Below are positions 18,501-29,300 of a stretch of 64,000 nucleotides of DNA, one piece after another. Each line of letters starts with the position of its first letter. Position 1 is the first letter of the stretch. The notes under the pieces were generated by a model. That model did no database searches. It had not been told where the DNA came from and saw nothing but the letters and a program-made list of their open reading frames with translations. Origin of the DNA: Pycnococcus provasolii (lineage: Eukaryota > Chlorophyta > Pseudoscourfieldiophyceae > Pseudoscourfieldiales); contig CP150567.1 of the NCBI GenBank assembly GCA_049487715.1, forward strand, positions 62,001 through 126,000, given 5' to 3'. Made by a program: the position numbers and the translations under genes.

Positions 18501-20681
18501 CTTCGCGGTCAATTTGAAGATGACAACCACCTGCGCGATGCCTTCCTCCCTGCACGCGAACCGCAGGCTCATCTCGTTCTCTTCGCCGCGCTTCACGTTG
18601 AGGCTGCGGTAATCGACGTACGCGAGTGCCGTCTTGCCCGGACTAACGAAGACGTCCGGTGCACTCATCTTCACCTCTGACGGCGCAGATTCGGTGAGCG
18701 TGATGAGGTTGCTGAGTGAGACGACGAAGTCGAAGTTTGCTGTTTCCTCGCCGACCGTGTGCAGTGACGTGGGAGTCGACGACGAGTTCATTGCCCCATG
18801 TGCCATGTCGTGAAATTCCTTCTCGTCCGCGCGCATGAACGCTGCCGTTGGCCTGCCGTTGACGACGACAACCTGGCTCTTGTCCGCGGTCGTGATGGCG
18901 ATGCCCTGTGCAACCGTCGGGCGGCCTTTGATGCTGGCGATGCCTCTGTCCCTCGTGGAATTGCCACACACGTGCGTAACCTGGAACGCGGTTCCCCCGC
19001 CACTCTTGAACGGAATGCGTACGACAGCCACCGCTGGCGCATCCGGCGTCGTTTTCTTGAGGCAGTTGAACGTAAGCTCGAAGCGCGCCTTCGAGCTCTT
19101 ATCGATGAGATTCGCGCCATCATCCGTCCTCATCGAATTCGTACCGCTTATGCTGGACACGACTGGCGACCATACGGACGAATCCTTCACGAAAACGATG
19201 GGGCGCAGAATGCGTACCTGCTTGGTTGGGCTGTTCTCGCTCAGCACGAAGCTCACGAATTCTGCGTGTTCTGGAATGATGTACTTCTTTCGACTTCCAG
19301 CCACGAACATCTGATTGACAATGTCATCTTGCACCACAGGAATTATGCCTTGTTCGGTGTTGTTGACAATCATGTCCACGTTCAAGTCAGCGGGTGTGTT
19401 GATGATCGCCGGTGGCTTATCCTCTTGGTCAGATATCGGAAGCGCGTCGTACGACGAGCAGTTCTTGAGCATGCGCAGACGGATCGTGATCTCCTTTGCC
19501 AGCATTCGATTCGATTTTCCCTTCAAGTTTTTCATCATTTCGCCATCATCAACCCACGATCGATCGATCCTCGCCTTGATGACGACGAGCACCTGTGCAC
19601 GAGGCACACTTGCGACGCAATTGAACCCAACGGCAATGTCGCCCCTGTGCTGTGGTGTCCATGCCATCGAAATCGATTCCCGACGCTGCCCCGCTGCAAA
19701 GATAGAAGGATAGAACGATAGAAGGACCTTCTTCTTCATGTTCAGGTTGTGCACGATTTTTGGCTGCGTCGCAGCATCGATCGACTGCACAAATGCTTCG
19801 GTGAAGTGCAGATTCGGATACTTCTTCGTGATATTCAATGTGAACTCCGCCTTGTCCTCGTCTGCACCATATGTTGCGAGATGGAGTAACGAGTTTTTGC
19901 TGTGTTTCGTCACTGGTCCAAAGTCCAAGTCCGCCGCACAGTATTTGCTTGACACGCGGTATCCGCTCACGACATTGCACGCACGGCCGATGGGCACGCC
20001 ATCCTTTGAGGATGTGATGCAAAGCACGTCGAGAGGTTTCGTGGTGCACGTGTGTCGAATCAGAGCTTGTCGTGTGCTGCGTATCTTATTGCGACGATTG
20101 AGGTCAATCTTGGAAATCGGATCATCGTCGTCGTAGTCATCATCATCGTAGTCATCATCTTCTCCTTCTTCTTCACGACGTTGCTTTTGCTGTTGTTGAG
20201 ATGAATCTGCGACTCGGCGCAGATTGCTGCTGTTGTTAAATGCTGGCACTCCGCGGGAATCCCACGGAAATTTCTCCTCAGAGTAGAGATTCGGAGGAGG
20301 TGGTGGTGGCGGTGCTGGATCAATTGGTGGTGCATTCGGTGGTGGTGGTGGAGGTGGTGGTGGTGGTGGTGGTGGCTGCGCAGCAAGTCCAAAGTCTTGT
20401 TTGTCGTATCCAAGAAACTCCCAGAGAGAGGGAGGAAGTTTCATTCTTTGATCTGGCATCATCATCCCATCCATCGGCAGATCGTAATACGCGTCATCAC
20501 CGACTTCATCGTTGATGCCGATTCCTGCTGCTCCCTGTGCACCTTCCACATCATCATATGGATCATTTACGAAAAGAATCTGCCGCGCCCAAGTCCACTC
20601 GATCGAGATCGACGCGAGCAGCAGCACGGATAGCAGCAGCCTCGAGGGGAGGAGGATCCTCTGCGACGTCGTCTTCTTCAT
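15564..20681 (-). CDS. Giant single-pass surface protein with two-cysteine repeats
   Basis: 1705 residues from the ATG at 20681, which begins a clear signal peptide (LLLSVLLLASISIEWTWA); the upstream open frame has no ATG. A poly-proline stretch (20290-20395) and an acidic patch lead into about seven related units, each with an F-x-C strand, a G-x-x-x-V-x-I-P stretch and a closing K-x-C: for example ISFKCKHAG...FTKVCG, FHCVMQG...VKECAE, FHCIGSGT...NKVCSG. Closing cysteines lie near 15702, 16632, 17133, 17797, 18411, 18970 and 19460. A single membrane helix (FSLMMVVAAAVTFVFVPFAG) and a short basic tail end the protein. Type I topology with a disulfide-linked beta-sandwich ectodomain is inferred. 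No named family recognised; adhesion or cell coat are possibilities only. Confidence 0.8.
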   Translation of the reverse strand: MKKTTSQRILLPSRLLLSVLLLASISIEWTWARQILFVNDPYDDVEGAQGAAGIGINDEVGDDAYYDLPMDGMMMPDQRMKLPPSLWEFLGYDKQDFGLAAQPPPPPPPPPPPPPNAPPIDPAPPPPPPPNLYSEEKFPWDSRGVPAFNNSSNLRRVADSSQQQQKQRREEEGEDDDYDDDDYDDDDPISKIDLNRRNKIRSTRQALIRHTCTTKPLDVLCITSSKDGVPIGRACNVVSGYRVSSKYCAADLDFGPVTKHSKNSLLHLATYGADEDKAEFTLNITKKYPNLHFTEAFVQSIDAATQPKIVHNLNMKKKVLLSFYPSIFAAGQRRESISMAWTPQHRGDIAVGFNCVASVPRAQVLVVIKARIDRSWVDDGEMMKNLKGKSNRMLAKEITIRLRMLKNCSSYDALPISDQEDKPPAIINTPADLNVDMIVNNTEQGIIPVVQDDIVNQMFVAGSRKKYIIPEHAEFVSFVLSENSPTKQVRILRPIVFVKDSSVWSPVVSSISGTNSMRTDDGANLIDKSSKARFELTFNCLKKTTPDAPAVAVVRIPFKSGGGTAFQVTHVCGNSTRDRGIASIKGRPTVAQGIAITTADKSQVVVVNGRPTAAFMRADEKEFHDMAHGAMNSSSTPTSLHTVGEETANFDFVVSLSNLITLTESAPSEVKMSAPDVFVSPGKTALAYVDYRSLNVKRGEENEMSLRFACREEGIAQVVVIFKLTAKKESQGDATTGIKGGNGESVEEAMFAIQKRCSGRDNEALKRAATNATDTEIKDVASFMAGTGPTARVALRQEDLSPLYIATSVRVAASGNGNVVSAGTTAPEYRISTPTGRHTINADDTASMAFVLFTKDRELNIGTPSVVALRRSVALPELSGDLLNGGIVRPVEEAKGAVVVEPVKDVDEATGKTSMRFAMRNSKSLLLTFHCIGSGTTPIFLHIPVYGETARRIVRIAVNKVCSGLHHKDGLPGSGVDVRRVMNVDVDGNEVPWEALVRGGQDPNDPDVVEPPQKYEDVVVDGVVGVTTVVEPRTRKYEDVVVDGVVQPNYLTARDRRTGSIATAAARGDGNHIDELRDDDLERRFVVPEGHAYTLFELSAHEGKAFAFHTPQVVSFRPHVARATVDGPAADGGLLNSRMGATNETMKFTLNYVCGSRNGTALIHVAIPLKPAGMVDFVVQKKCGINKGLSVGRFVEGLYVGTSAGASNVIQNGITQPKFRRWVDEVEAGTQRLYVDAKTRNLTFWVRSDPPHHGQGVEMLVGGRPIVSPIAVTHFPIANPKVVGDLRHGGVLTSTPSSFRINFHCVMQGLTPVTIYIPLRNPSVWSVDGDESDRTFRGKNHHMVVGFTIVKECAETTTRNAGLENMSVEVDGVLLHGHPDGGNQLTHVFDFHDYVDNQQEEDAYINDKPEQHQAGGAGRTFADQIGALTTSAKESMMFTNDANYDYDTLWHDDGYGIESDNAYDWRGGDEWAVAGVHEEEDNEADMSQSIIHSLDKNQLNAAKGVSTATEFLVGAIDIATTEAKLAHPDVVNDGVPTGRYKICEEATLDEQGYDNNAMSGCPINAIVARDQTSFIISAPIGKTNGEVIKLGAPTIGSGRHAVTARVDNAGALNKLKLKPGDAARMKISFKCKHAGISTPVVVSVPYNSFMSTSFRFTKVCGMSNSIGWTMFSLMMVVAAAVTFVFVPFAGHQVYRHRIKLREDME
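17545..17665 (-). repeat. 66-bp in-frame tandem duplication in the giant surface protein
   Basis: Two copies, starting at 17545 and 17611, encode KYEDVVVDGVV-type units of 22 residues. The first ~30 bases of the copies are identical and the rest has diverged in part. It lies between two of the large ectodomain units. Confidence 0.75.
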
Positions 20682-21658
20682 GTGGTGTGGCGCGTGCACA
20701 CCGCCCGCGCAACAAACTACTAAGAGAGAACGTAGCGCAAACGAAGTAACGAACGAACGAACAATGGCGGAGGCTCGGAGCAGGTCGCGAAGCAGCAAAT
20801 ATCTCGAGAAAAACTTCTAGATCCGTCCGGACGAATAGAAAAAGCGCTAAAAAATGGAAACTCTCCAATTTTGTATGGGACTGTATTGGACGTACACTAA
20901 CAACAGCCCTTCTCTGCTTGGTAACGCATCCGGAATCCGGGGATCCTTCGTTGGTTTTTTCTTTAACAAGGGGGTCCCTCGGAAATTTCCCCCCGCAGGA
21001 TCCCGGTCCGTCAGTCCGTCTGGTCGTGTCACAATCGGTCTGAGCAAGTTGTTTTCGCGGACATTATGAGCAACGTGCCTGGGACAAAGTGTTGCATCGT
21101 GGAACTCGTGCTCGCGTGGCACGACGCCGCCGGCCCCGCCGCCGCCGCCGCCGCCAAGAAGTACGGAGCGAAAAGTGATAAGGGCTGGAGCAGAAGCGGA
21201 ATGGCCCATGAGCCACAGCAGGGTCAGGGAGGAGGGGCTCACCTCCAAGCTCATGGCGAGCTGGGATGTTCTTAAGTACGGGCATGACTGGCTGATGGAG
21301 CTCAATATGCGATGCGGGCGTGCGCCGTGCGCCGCTCGCCGCCATAAGGGCGGCTCGAGGAAGATATGATGACACGCTAGACAGATATTTGGAGTATCTT
21401 GGGATCACCTGTTCGAGAAGGCGCTTGCTTGCACAACCTCGTGATTTTAAAGTGCAAATTTGACACATTCGCATCATCACGAGCTGCAGCAAAGGTAATG
21501 GAGGAAGATTTCCGCATGCCCGGCTTGTACAAGAAGGTACAGAATGAAAAAAAAATGGTTTTAATTAATACACTAGAGAAAAGGAAATTGTTCGAGTGAA
21601 AAAAATCAGCCTTGCCGATGCAGGGAGGCAAGTCGTCCTGCTTCTTCTGATCTTCTCT
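20682..21658. other. Spacer of about 980 bp without a supported gene
   Basis: Contains the 5' flank of the giant surface protein gene, a GCC-repeat patch near 21122-21152 and several unconvincing frames of 70-150 codons on both strands. None has a recognisable domain. An undetected spliced exon cannot be excluded. Confidence 0.45.
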
Positions 21659-23983
21659 CTACTCCGCACCTCCGCGTCTTCCGACTCTCATTTTATCGGG
21701 GCTACCATTCTTCTCGAGCATAGCCTGTACACGCAGCCAAGAACCACCTCGACCAGTACCGGCGAGGCGAGGTGCCACCGCAGGCTCCTCGATGTCATTC
21801 ATCGCGCGCTCGCACGCCGCCACGGCGTCCACGACGCGCGTGAAAAGCCAATCCCGTCCCACTGCCGTGACGACGTCCGCGCGCTCGAGCGTGCGCAGAA
21901 CCGTTCCATTCGGATTGCTGATGGCGAGCTGCACGTTGCGTCGCTTGTACTCACGAATAATCTCGCTGAGAGCATGAACACCCGTGCTGTCGATGCTGGC
22001 GACGGGGCCCATCTCCAGGATGACGAAGTGAGGAACGCCACGCAGCTTGGTGTTGATCGAGTTGAGGCGGTGCATCTCGTAGCTCACAAATTCAAACTCG
22101 CGGAACTTGTCCTTAACGTAGTCGACATTCGCGAAGAAGAGCGGCGCGTCAATGCGCATGATCACAATGCCCTCGTGCGTCTCGGCATTCGGGTACTGTG
22201 CCACGCTGCGGTACACCGTGGTGTTCGGCAACTTCCCAAGGATGGCTGTGTGAGGACGCGCCGTCTCGTAGATGACGAAAATCAGACTCATGCCCACGCT
22301 GATGGCAATGCCAAGCTCCACGCCAAGGAAGAGCGTGCCACAGAAACTGATGATCCACAGAACGAAGTCGAACCTTCGAACCTTCCACAGGAACTGTGCC
22401 TCGGCCGTGTCGACGAGGCCGAGCACGGAGCTGATCACGATCGCCGCGAGCGCGTTGCGAGGAAGGAAGTAGAAGAGCTCAGTCAGCGCAAGAAGCGTGA
22501 GCATGACAACCAATGCTGTGATGAGACCTGAAAGGCTCGTCTTCGCTCCCGTGTCGTTGTTCACCGCGCTTCGACTGAAGCTGCCCGTGATGGGATACGA
22601 GCCGAAGCAGCCTCCGATGAGGTTGCTGAGCCCAATTCCCAGCAGCTCTTGATTGGAGTTGAGCTCGTAGCGGTTGCGCGCAGCGAGGCTCTTCGCGATC
22701 GCTATGCTCTCCATGAATCCCACGAAGGAGATGACGAGAGCGTCCATGTACAGGGTACCCGCCTGGCTCAAATCCGGCTGCATGAAACCGGGCAGGCCAC
22801 CGGGGATGTACCCGACAATCTTCACGCCGTGGCTCTTGACGTCGGCGACGCGGCTCGTGACCGTGGCGACGATGCAAACGATGAGCGGGCCGAGTGGACG
22901 GAGCAGCTTCACGTAGTTGCGGTACCGCTCGGGCAGCTGAAATCGGCTGGCATTTGCATCCGCGGCGACGTTCTTTCCAAGATTCTTAAACGTCAGCAAC
23001 ATTAAAACCCACGCGACAGCCATGCCGAACGTCAGCCCGTGGAACTTCTCGATGTTCTTGAAACCGTACTTGAGAGTATCCTGCAGAGCATGGCCTCGCT
23101 TGATGTCGTACCCGACGACGTGCTTCAGCTGCGTGCTACCAATCAAGATGGCGGCGGCGGACGTGAATCCGGATATGACGCTGTGTGACAGGAAGCTGAC
23201 GAGGAAGCCGAGCTGCGTCACTCCCATCGCGACCATGATGATGCCCACGAGGAAGCTCAACCCGAGCGCGGCATTGACGTACTCCTGGCATCCTGCGCTG
23301 TCTGCGGGGCTCGCGACGCCGACGCACGTCACGTGATCTGGAAGCCTTGCCGACAGTGCGCTCTGCGTGAGAAGGCTTACGAGCGCGACTGGGCCGACGG
23401 CGAGCTGCCGGCTCGTGCCTGTGAGCGCGTAAACGAGCACGGGGAGGAAGCCTGCGTACAGCCCGTACACGGTGGGCATGCCGGCGATCATGGCGTATGC
23501 CATGCTCTGCGGAATCATCATCACGCCCACCGTGATCCCTGCGATGGAGTCACTGATGGCATCTTGTCGCGTCAGCTTGGGCATCCACGTCAGGCACGGC
23601 ATGACAGTGTAGGCGAAGCCTGACAGGAACGCCACCGGCTCGTCGCGCAGTCGCCGCAGGTGGTCTGAGACCACGCTTGAGAGACTGCCGCTTCCTTCGA
23701 ACACGCCGTGGCCGCTCAACGGCCTGTCGACGTCGATGATCGGGTCGTCGTCGTTCGCCTTTGATCCTCGTCGCGTGACGACGCTGGGGACGGGGCAGCA
23801 AGCCTGGTCCATGAGGTCTGTGGAGTTGCGCGGGACTTCGTCGGAACCGCCTTCGACGTCTCCGTCCATATTTTCCCCGTTGCGGTTGTCATCTTCGTTC
23901 GTGTTGATTTCCACTTGCAAGGCTGACGCGTCGACGACGACGCTGTCGTTGGCCGCACGACTGGCCGCACTGGCCGCGCCCAT
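21659..23983 (-). CDS. SulP-family sulfate permease, eukaryotic type, with STAS domain
   Basis: 774 residues from the ATG at 23983. An acidic cytosolic leader of ~130 residues precedes the transporter core. Family signatures include ISDSIAGITVGVMMIPQSMA, MPTVYGLYAGFLPV, the TSRQLAVGPVALVS motif and GSYPITGSFSRSAVN; these match eukaryotic SULTR/SLC26-type proteins. About 11-14 membrane helices fit. The C-terminal ~130 residues form a STAS domain (VILEMGPVASIDSTGVHALS), usual for regulation. Likely proton-coupled sulfate (or related anion) uptake at plasma or organelle membrane; the substrate is not decided by sequence. It is only distantly similar to the other SulP gene in the window. Confidence 0.92.
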   Translation of the reverse strand: MGAASAASRAANDSVVVDASALQVEINTNEDDNRNGENMDGDVEGGSDEVPRNSTDLMDQACCPVPSVVTRRGSKANDDDPIIDVDRPLSGHGVFEGSGSLSSVVSDHLRRLRDEPVAFLSGFAYTVMPCLTWMPKLTRQDAISDSIAGITVGVMMIPQSMAYAMIAGMPTVYGLYAGFLPVLVYALTGTSRQLAVGPVALVSLLTQSALSARLPDHVTCVGVASPADSAGCQEYVNAALGLSFLVGIIMVAMGVTQLGFLVSFLSHSVISGFTSAAAILIGSTQLKHVVGYDIKRGHALQDTLKYGFKNIEKFHGLTFGMAVAWVLMLLTFKNLGKNVAADANASRFQLPERYRNYVKLLRPLGPLIVCIVATVTSRVADVKSHGVKIVGYIPGGLPGFMQPDLSQAGTLYMDALVISFVGFMESIAIAKSLAARNRYELNSNQELLGIGLSNLIGGCFGSYPITGSFSRSAVNNDTGAKTSLSGLITALVVMLTLLALTELFYFLPRNALAAIVISSVLGLVDTAEAQFLWKVRRFDFVLWIISFCGTLFLGVELGIAISVGMSLIFVIYETARPHTAILGKLPNTTVYRSVAQYPNAETHEGIVIMRIDAPLFFANVDYVKDKFREFEFVSYEMHRLNSINTKLRGVPHFVILEMGPVASIDSTGVHALSEIIREYKRRNVQLAISNPNGTVLRTLERADVVTAVGRDWLFTRVVDAVAACERAMNDIEEPAVAPRLAGTGRGGSWLRVQAMLEKNGSPDKMRVGRRGGAE

Positions 23984-24826
23984 ACCAAAGCGAGAGACTT
24001 CACTTCACTTCACTTCACTTCACAGGTTACAGGAGTGGTGAGCTGATAGGGCGTGCGTTGTTAAGCTTTGGCGTTCGCCAAGTTAACGCTTCGTGAGCGT
24101 GCGCCAAGCTAGCGTGCGCCGCCACGGACAGTCGGACTGTAAACGAGAGTGTTGAGAGGAGAGGAGAAAGAGCGTTGGGCGTTTTTTCCTCAACTTGGTG
24201 CGAGCAAAAATAGCGACGGAAAAAGAGACGGAAAAGGGGTATAAAGGCATCTGATTCGGGTTTACAGTACGATAGCTTGGGCGAGTTCAGAGTAACCACC
24301 AGTTTGGGCGTCGCCTTTCAGGTGACCAGAAATAAATATATGAAGTAAGCTTACAGCTTAAGAGCCATCATGAGACCAACAGCCTCGACGAACTACCCGG
24401 TATGAATCACATTCATACATACCACTACAGTACATAAGAACTAGTTTAGTTAAGGTTAGGGCTTTCATTTGCAAGTCTCAGAACACCGAACTGACGTCGT
24501 TAAGGCCGCCGTTCACCTGTGCAAACCTTGTGTATTCCATAGACTAGTTTTGCTCGGGATAGAACTAAGTACGATACGCCTGCCACTTCCCCTCGAGAGA
24601 GCTTGCCCCCGGAGACTGCTGGAGTATCAACAAAGCGGCAACGCGAAGCAAGGCCAGGCCCGGCCCGGCACGGCACGGCCCGCCCAAAGCCGTCAAAGCG
24701 CCGCTCGCCACGTCCCCGTCCGAGTGTCCGACTTGTTCGGGGGGTGACCCAGCGCTCCTTGGTGTGCTCCAGGAACATTATCACCTGTGGGCTGCTGCTG
24801 ATACGGTGACCTGAGCCTTCGTGTTT
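23984..24826. other. Divergent spacer with TTCAC microsatellite
   Basis: Holds the promoters of the plant-type SulP gene and the EF-hand-like gene. A TTCAC tandem (about 24000-24022) lies just upstream of the SulP ATG. A TATA-like TATAAAGG is at about 24239. Overlapping GCACGGCCCGG-type repeats occur near 24655-24695. TACAGTA occurs near 24266 and 24425. No gene supported. Confidence 0.5.
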
Positions 24827-26242
24827 ATGTCTGCAGATTCTAAAAGCCAAAGCCCTTCAGACAAGTACAGCGTCGGGCCGTCAAACTCCTTTGAACGACA
24901 GGAAGGCGGCGAACTCCCCGCAAAGACGCAAGCCATGGCCGCGCCGGCGGCAAGCTCGTCAACACCGTCGCCTGATAAGGACAGCTCGCCGTCGCGAGCC
25001 TCGTTAGATACGGAGGAACTCAAGCCTTCCAACGAACATGTGAACGGACTTGGCGGCTATGACGACGACGACGACGACGACGACGAAATCGACGCCGTTG
25101 TGAAGCAGGCAGCCAGACAGGAGGAAGGTGCGAACTTGCGTGAAATGATGGCTGTGGGAAACAGCCAGCGACTTATCGCACAAGGCGAACGCAAGGAAAA
25201 CTCTCCGTCCAAAAAACGACTGAGTATGGCGCGGTGGAAAATGGCGGCAACCGAGGTCAAAAAGGAGGCACGCATCGTCTCGCTCATCAAAAACATCTTC
25301 AGCCCGAAGGCGTGGGGTGCGCCGAAGAAGAAGGAGGAGGCGCCAAAGCCGAAGGAGAAGGAGAGCAAGGGTGGCTGGGGTCTCGTGCGCGGTATTCGCA
25401 GTATCTTCCGCTTCGGAAGCATTGCCAAGGAAATCAGCCCGCTCACGCGGGCGACGGCGGCAGCACCCACGCAGAAGGTGAGCATGATGTACCACGGCAC
25501 GGAGGAGGAGGCTCTCAAGCAGAGCACGGCGATGAAAAAGCAGCTCAAGAGCATGAAGGTCAAGACGACGATGCGCGCCGACGGCGTCGTGCCGCTCAGT
25601 CAGCAGGCGGACATCGCATTTGAGACGCCCACCGCACGTATGGAGCGCGTGCAACTGCGCAAGAGCAAGGACATCAAGGACGCCATTTTGCAGTGGTGGA
25701 TCGAGCTCGGATTCAGCGACCGCAACAACAAGAAGGCGGCGGCGGCAGCGACGAACGTCCTCGCGGTAAACAAGGTGGCGAGCATGTTCAAGAAGAACCT
25801 CTTCGGTAAGAAGGCTGACGGCGCGGTATCGCCTGAGCCAACACCTGCGACGACGCCCAAGACGCCGGCGAGCAAGGGCAAGGAGAAGGAGGGTGAGGGC
25901 GTGAGCAAGAAAGGTGGTGGTGCGACTGTGCGCGACGTCGAGAAGGGATTCATGACGAAGGCGGAATACGTCAAGATGTGCGTGGAGTTGTGGCGCGTGC
26001 TAAGCCAGGCTGAGGATGGAATCACGGAGAGGCAGGCGAAGAACAGCGCGAAGAAGGACTGGAAGAAGGACAGCAGAGGGTTGAAGACGATGGACTGGAG
26101 CGCATTCTACGACGCGATTTTCGAGCTCGCTGACCTGTACACGTTCTCGGTGGAGGAGGCTGACTACTGCAGGTTCCTGAAGGCGACGCTCGGTCGTCTG
26201 CCGAAGCCTCTCGCGGATCCCAAGGCTTCGAAAACAGCCTAG
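24827..26242 (+). CDS. Basic, Lys-rich protein with C-terminal EF-hand-like helical domain
   Basis: 471 residues from the ATG at 24827. A Ser/Pro-rich leader ends in a run of Asp (~residues 78-87). The middle is strongly basic (KKKEEAPKPKEKE). The last ~90 residues (MTKAEYVKMCVELWRVLSQA ... FYDAIFELADLYTFSVEEAD) resemble a helical EF-hand-like region found in many protist proteins of unknown function, where an FELAD-W/Y-T motif is conserved; I cannot identify intact calcium loops, so calcium binding is doubtful. No membrane segment or signal. Function unknown. It converges on the amino acid transporter gene with a 157-bp spacer. Confidence 0.7.
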   Translation: MSADSKSQSPSDKYSVGPSNSFERQEGGELPAKTQAMAAPAASSSTPSPDKDSSPSRASLDTEELKPSNEHVNGLGGYDDDDDDDDEIDAVVKQAARQEEGANLREMMAVGNSQRLIAQGERKENSPSKKRLSMARWKMAATEVKKEARIVSLIKNIFSPKAWGAPKKKEEAPKPKEKESKGGWGLVRGIRSIFRFGSIAKEISPLTRATAAAPTQKVSMMYHGTEEEALKQSTAMKKQLKSMKVKTTMRADGVVPLSQQADIAFETPTARMERVQLRKSKDIKDAILQWWIELGFSDRNNKKAAAAATNVLAVNKVASMFKKNLFGKKADGAVSPEPTPATTPKTPASKGKEKEGEGVSKKGGGATVRDVEKGFMTKAEYVKMCVELWRVLSQAEDGITERQAKNSAKKDWKKDSRGLKTMDWSAFYDAIFELADLYTFSVEEADYCRFLKATLGRLPKPLADPKASKTA

Positions 26243-26399
26243 CCTAGGGTACAAGTGGAATGTAGTTTTACAAAACTTAAACTTTTTGTTAACGTAAGTA
26301 GTGTACAACTGGTCTATGGTCTATGGCTAGAAACTTTGCTATTATTTTACACGCAACATACATTTGTTTTTTTTTGTCTACAGAAAGTATTGTTCTTGT

Positions 26400-29300
26400 C
26401 TACAGGAGCACACGACGGCGGCGCTGTGCAGTTGCCCCATCTCCCATCTGCTTGACGAGAGCCTCAGCGAGCGCCTCCGCACGCGTCGCCTTCTTCGGAT
26501 CCTCCGCGCGAACCTTCGATTTGGATTCTTCCAAGTCGGCGGCAATCTCATTCGCAAGTGCCGCAGCCTCCATCTGAATGGGAACTCCGGGAGGAGGCTG
26601 CACCGCTGGAGCCGTTTCGTTTGCATCATCCGCCGAGGGTTCAAGTGCGTTGACGACGTCAGAGACTTCGGCGGAATCTTCGACATCGTGCGGTGTAACC
26701 TGCACGGCAGATGCCGCCGATGCGCCAGCATCCCCCTTGCGACCAAGCGACACAAAAGGTGCGGGCACGACCGAGTCTTCTGATACATCGCTGCTCTGCG
26801 CCTTGTTCTCAGCCTCCCCGGCTGTCTCGTTCTTCGCACCACTGTATTCCTCGTACTGCTTCTTGATGTCGCTGATCTTCTGCTTGGCGTCTTCCTCGCT
26901 CTCTTTCGCTGCAACTTTCGCTGCCTCATACGTGGAATTGACCTCCGTGAATGCCTTCTCCAGGTTGGACATGGCGTCACTAAGCGCAGTCTTCGTCTTG
27001 TTGGCTCCATGCTCCTCGAGCGCCAGTGCCGACGATGACGGCGAACCAGCACTAGCCTGCTTGAGTTGTTCCTCGTGTTTGTGTTCGAATCCAAGCGCCT
27101 CGAGGATACCCTCGCCAGCCCACGCGTGCTTTTCGCGCTCGCGTTCGTGGATAAGGTCCTCCGCACTGTGCTGCTGCTCATCGCCCGCCTCTTGGATCGC
27201 ATCTGAGAGAGCCAGCTCCGCCTGGCTCAGAGCCTGCGCTGACTTGCGCATCGCCTCACGTGCAGCCTCCAGGCCTGAAACTGCATTTTCGAGTGGGAAC
27301 TCACCCTCCTCGCTTGGTTTCTCATCCTTCTTCTCCGCATCGTCACCCGTCTCCTCTATCTTGTCCATCTTGTCTATCGCCTCAGTCTCCGCAGAAGAGC
27401 CAACCTTTTCGGCGATGGTTGCATTCTTAATTGGACCCTGCGATTCGAGGAACGCCGCGACAGACGCCGTCGTGGATGATTCGCTGCTTGGCTTGGAGAT
27501 GCTGTCAAACGCATTGGTATCCTTTGCGTCAACATCTCTCTCCTCCTTCGGCTCAACACCTTCGCTACTGTCTTCACCATCCACCGGCAGAGGTGGTGGT
27601 GACGCGGATACACTGTCGTCATCCTGTTCATCTCCCGTGCCGCTGTGCTTTTTGAACAAACGGCGCGCCTCATCAAGCTTGGAAAGGGCATCCTCCGCCC
27701 TCGTGAGACTGACGAGTGCCGATGCGGCTGCATCTGACACATCGCTCTGGATCTTCTGTTCCGCACTATCCTCTGGCGCAGGTCCCGTTGCCGCGCGATC
27801 CGTTTTCTCCTCCCCAGGCACACCAGCACGCACGTGCGAGTGGCCATCCCAAGACATGAGACTTTGCAGCGTGGCATCTGCTGCCGCCGTCGCCTCCGCG
27901 ACGACGTCGCCGCCACGCTTCTCCGTCGCAGTGCCGTGTTCGACCATCTTGCCGTCGAACTCGCTCTTCACAATGCCCGACTCGTCAAGCTGCTTCGTGG
28001 CATTGGCAACGCGCTCCATGGTCGCCATCGTCTCGTTACGCACCGACTCAAGCTCATTAGCAGCTTCCTGCACGAGCATCACGCTCTTTGCACCGTCCGC
28101 CAGAGATTTTGCCGTGAGCTTAGCTTCCTGCAGTAGTTCCGTTTTCTTAGCCAGTTGCACACTCATCTCGACAATTTCCGTTTCCTCCTCAATCTGGCTG
28201 ACGATAGCGCGCGTTCCAGTGATGCTCAGTACGATGCCAAAGACGACAAGGCAGAGCGCAGCTCGCCTGATGAGGTACGAAGGCAGTTTCGACGCGTTGC
28301 GAGAGATCACGGCTGCAGGGAGCTTCTCGCGGTTTTCAGATGTTCCATTTGGCCAAGTGTCCGATGCTGATGGATTCCTGCGCATCCGTCTCCCCCTATT
28401 TCCACCACAACGTCCTCCAAGATCCATGCTGGTTGACAGCAGATCCGCCTCCGGCGTTGTCTTGGCATCAGTCTCAATCGCACCATCGTGATCCGAGGCT
28501 GGTGCGATCATGAGAGAGCTAACGAAAAGCGCGCAAGCGTCGTTCGGCCCATCATCCGAAGTGGCGAGGAAGAAGAGCAGACCTGGAAGTACGAATGCCA
28601 AAATACATCCCGCACTCGTTCCAATCAGGCCGAGCACGAATTCGACGTTGGGCAATTTGATGGCAACAAAAAGAGCACATGTGAGGATGAACATACTGAG
28701 TGCGGTATCAATGAAGCGCGACTTTCGCGCGGCGTCATCTTCTATTGACTTCGACTTCCTGCTGTCACACTTGGTGAACGGAATCACGCGTTGCAATGCA
28801 TGGCATGCGAGAGCCCCGCCGACCCAAGCATACAGCACGATGGTGGTGAATGCTTCCGCGATGGATGTCAAGAGATTTCTTGGTTTCGACAGCATAATTT
28901 CACGCCTCGTGCTTCCAGGTCTCGGCATCGCATCAACAAGTGCCATGAGCGGATACCTGAGAGCAGCGAGTAGCGGCATCATCATCATTGGAACGCCGCC
29001 GACCACGCATGCGCCGTACGCCACCTTCAGCACGCGCTCGAGCGGGAGGACATGCACCGTTGTCAGGTAAATGTGCAGCGATCCTTTCGCATCCCACCAA
29101 GGCGACCCTGTATTATCGGAAGTTCGTGCGGATTTCGATGTTGCCGTCTTGACGTCTGGATTGAGCGACGAGCTGAACGACGGCGCGGCACTTCGGCTGG
29201 TAAGCAGAGGTTCAATGCGCGCCGCGGCGAGGACGTGCGCGTCGCTCTCACCAAGATTGCGTAGCAAGTCTCCGGATGTGCCATCACGAAACACGTAATA

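Noticed and set aside
18798-19721. 307-codon open frame on the plus strand
   Set aside because: Antisense to the giant surface protein and without an own domain.
20847-21305. Minus-strand frame of about 150 codons in a gene-poor spacer
   Set aside because: No ATG at its beginning, a poly-Gly run from a GCC repeat, and no recognisable domain; kept as spacer.
21596-22531. 311-codon open frame on the plus strand
   Set aside because: Antisense to the plant-type SulP gene, whose protein has a clear family match.
26578-28491. 637-codon open frame on the plus strand
   Set aside because: It is exactly antisense to the coiled-coil tail of the AAAP transporter and is Ser/Ala/Cys-rich in the way antisense frames of Glu/Ala/Lys-rich genes are; no domain.
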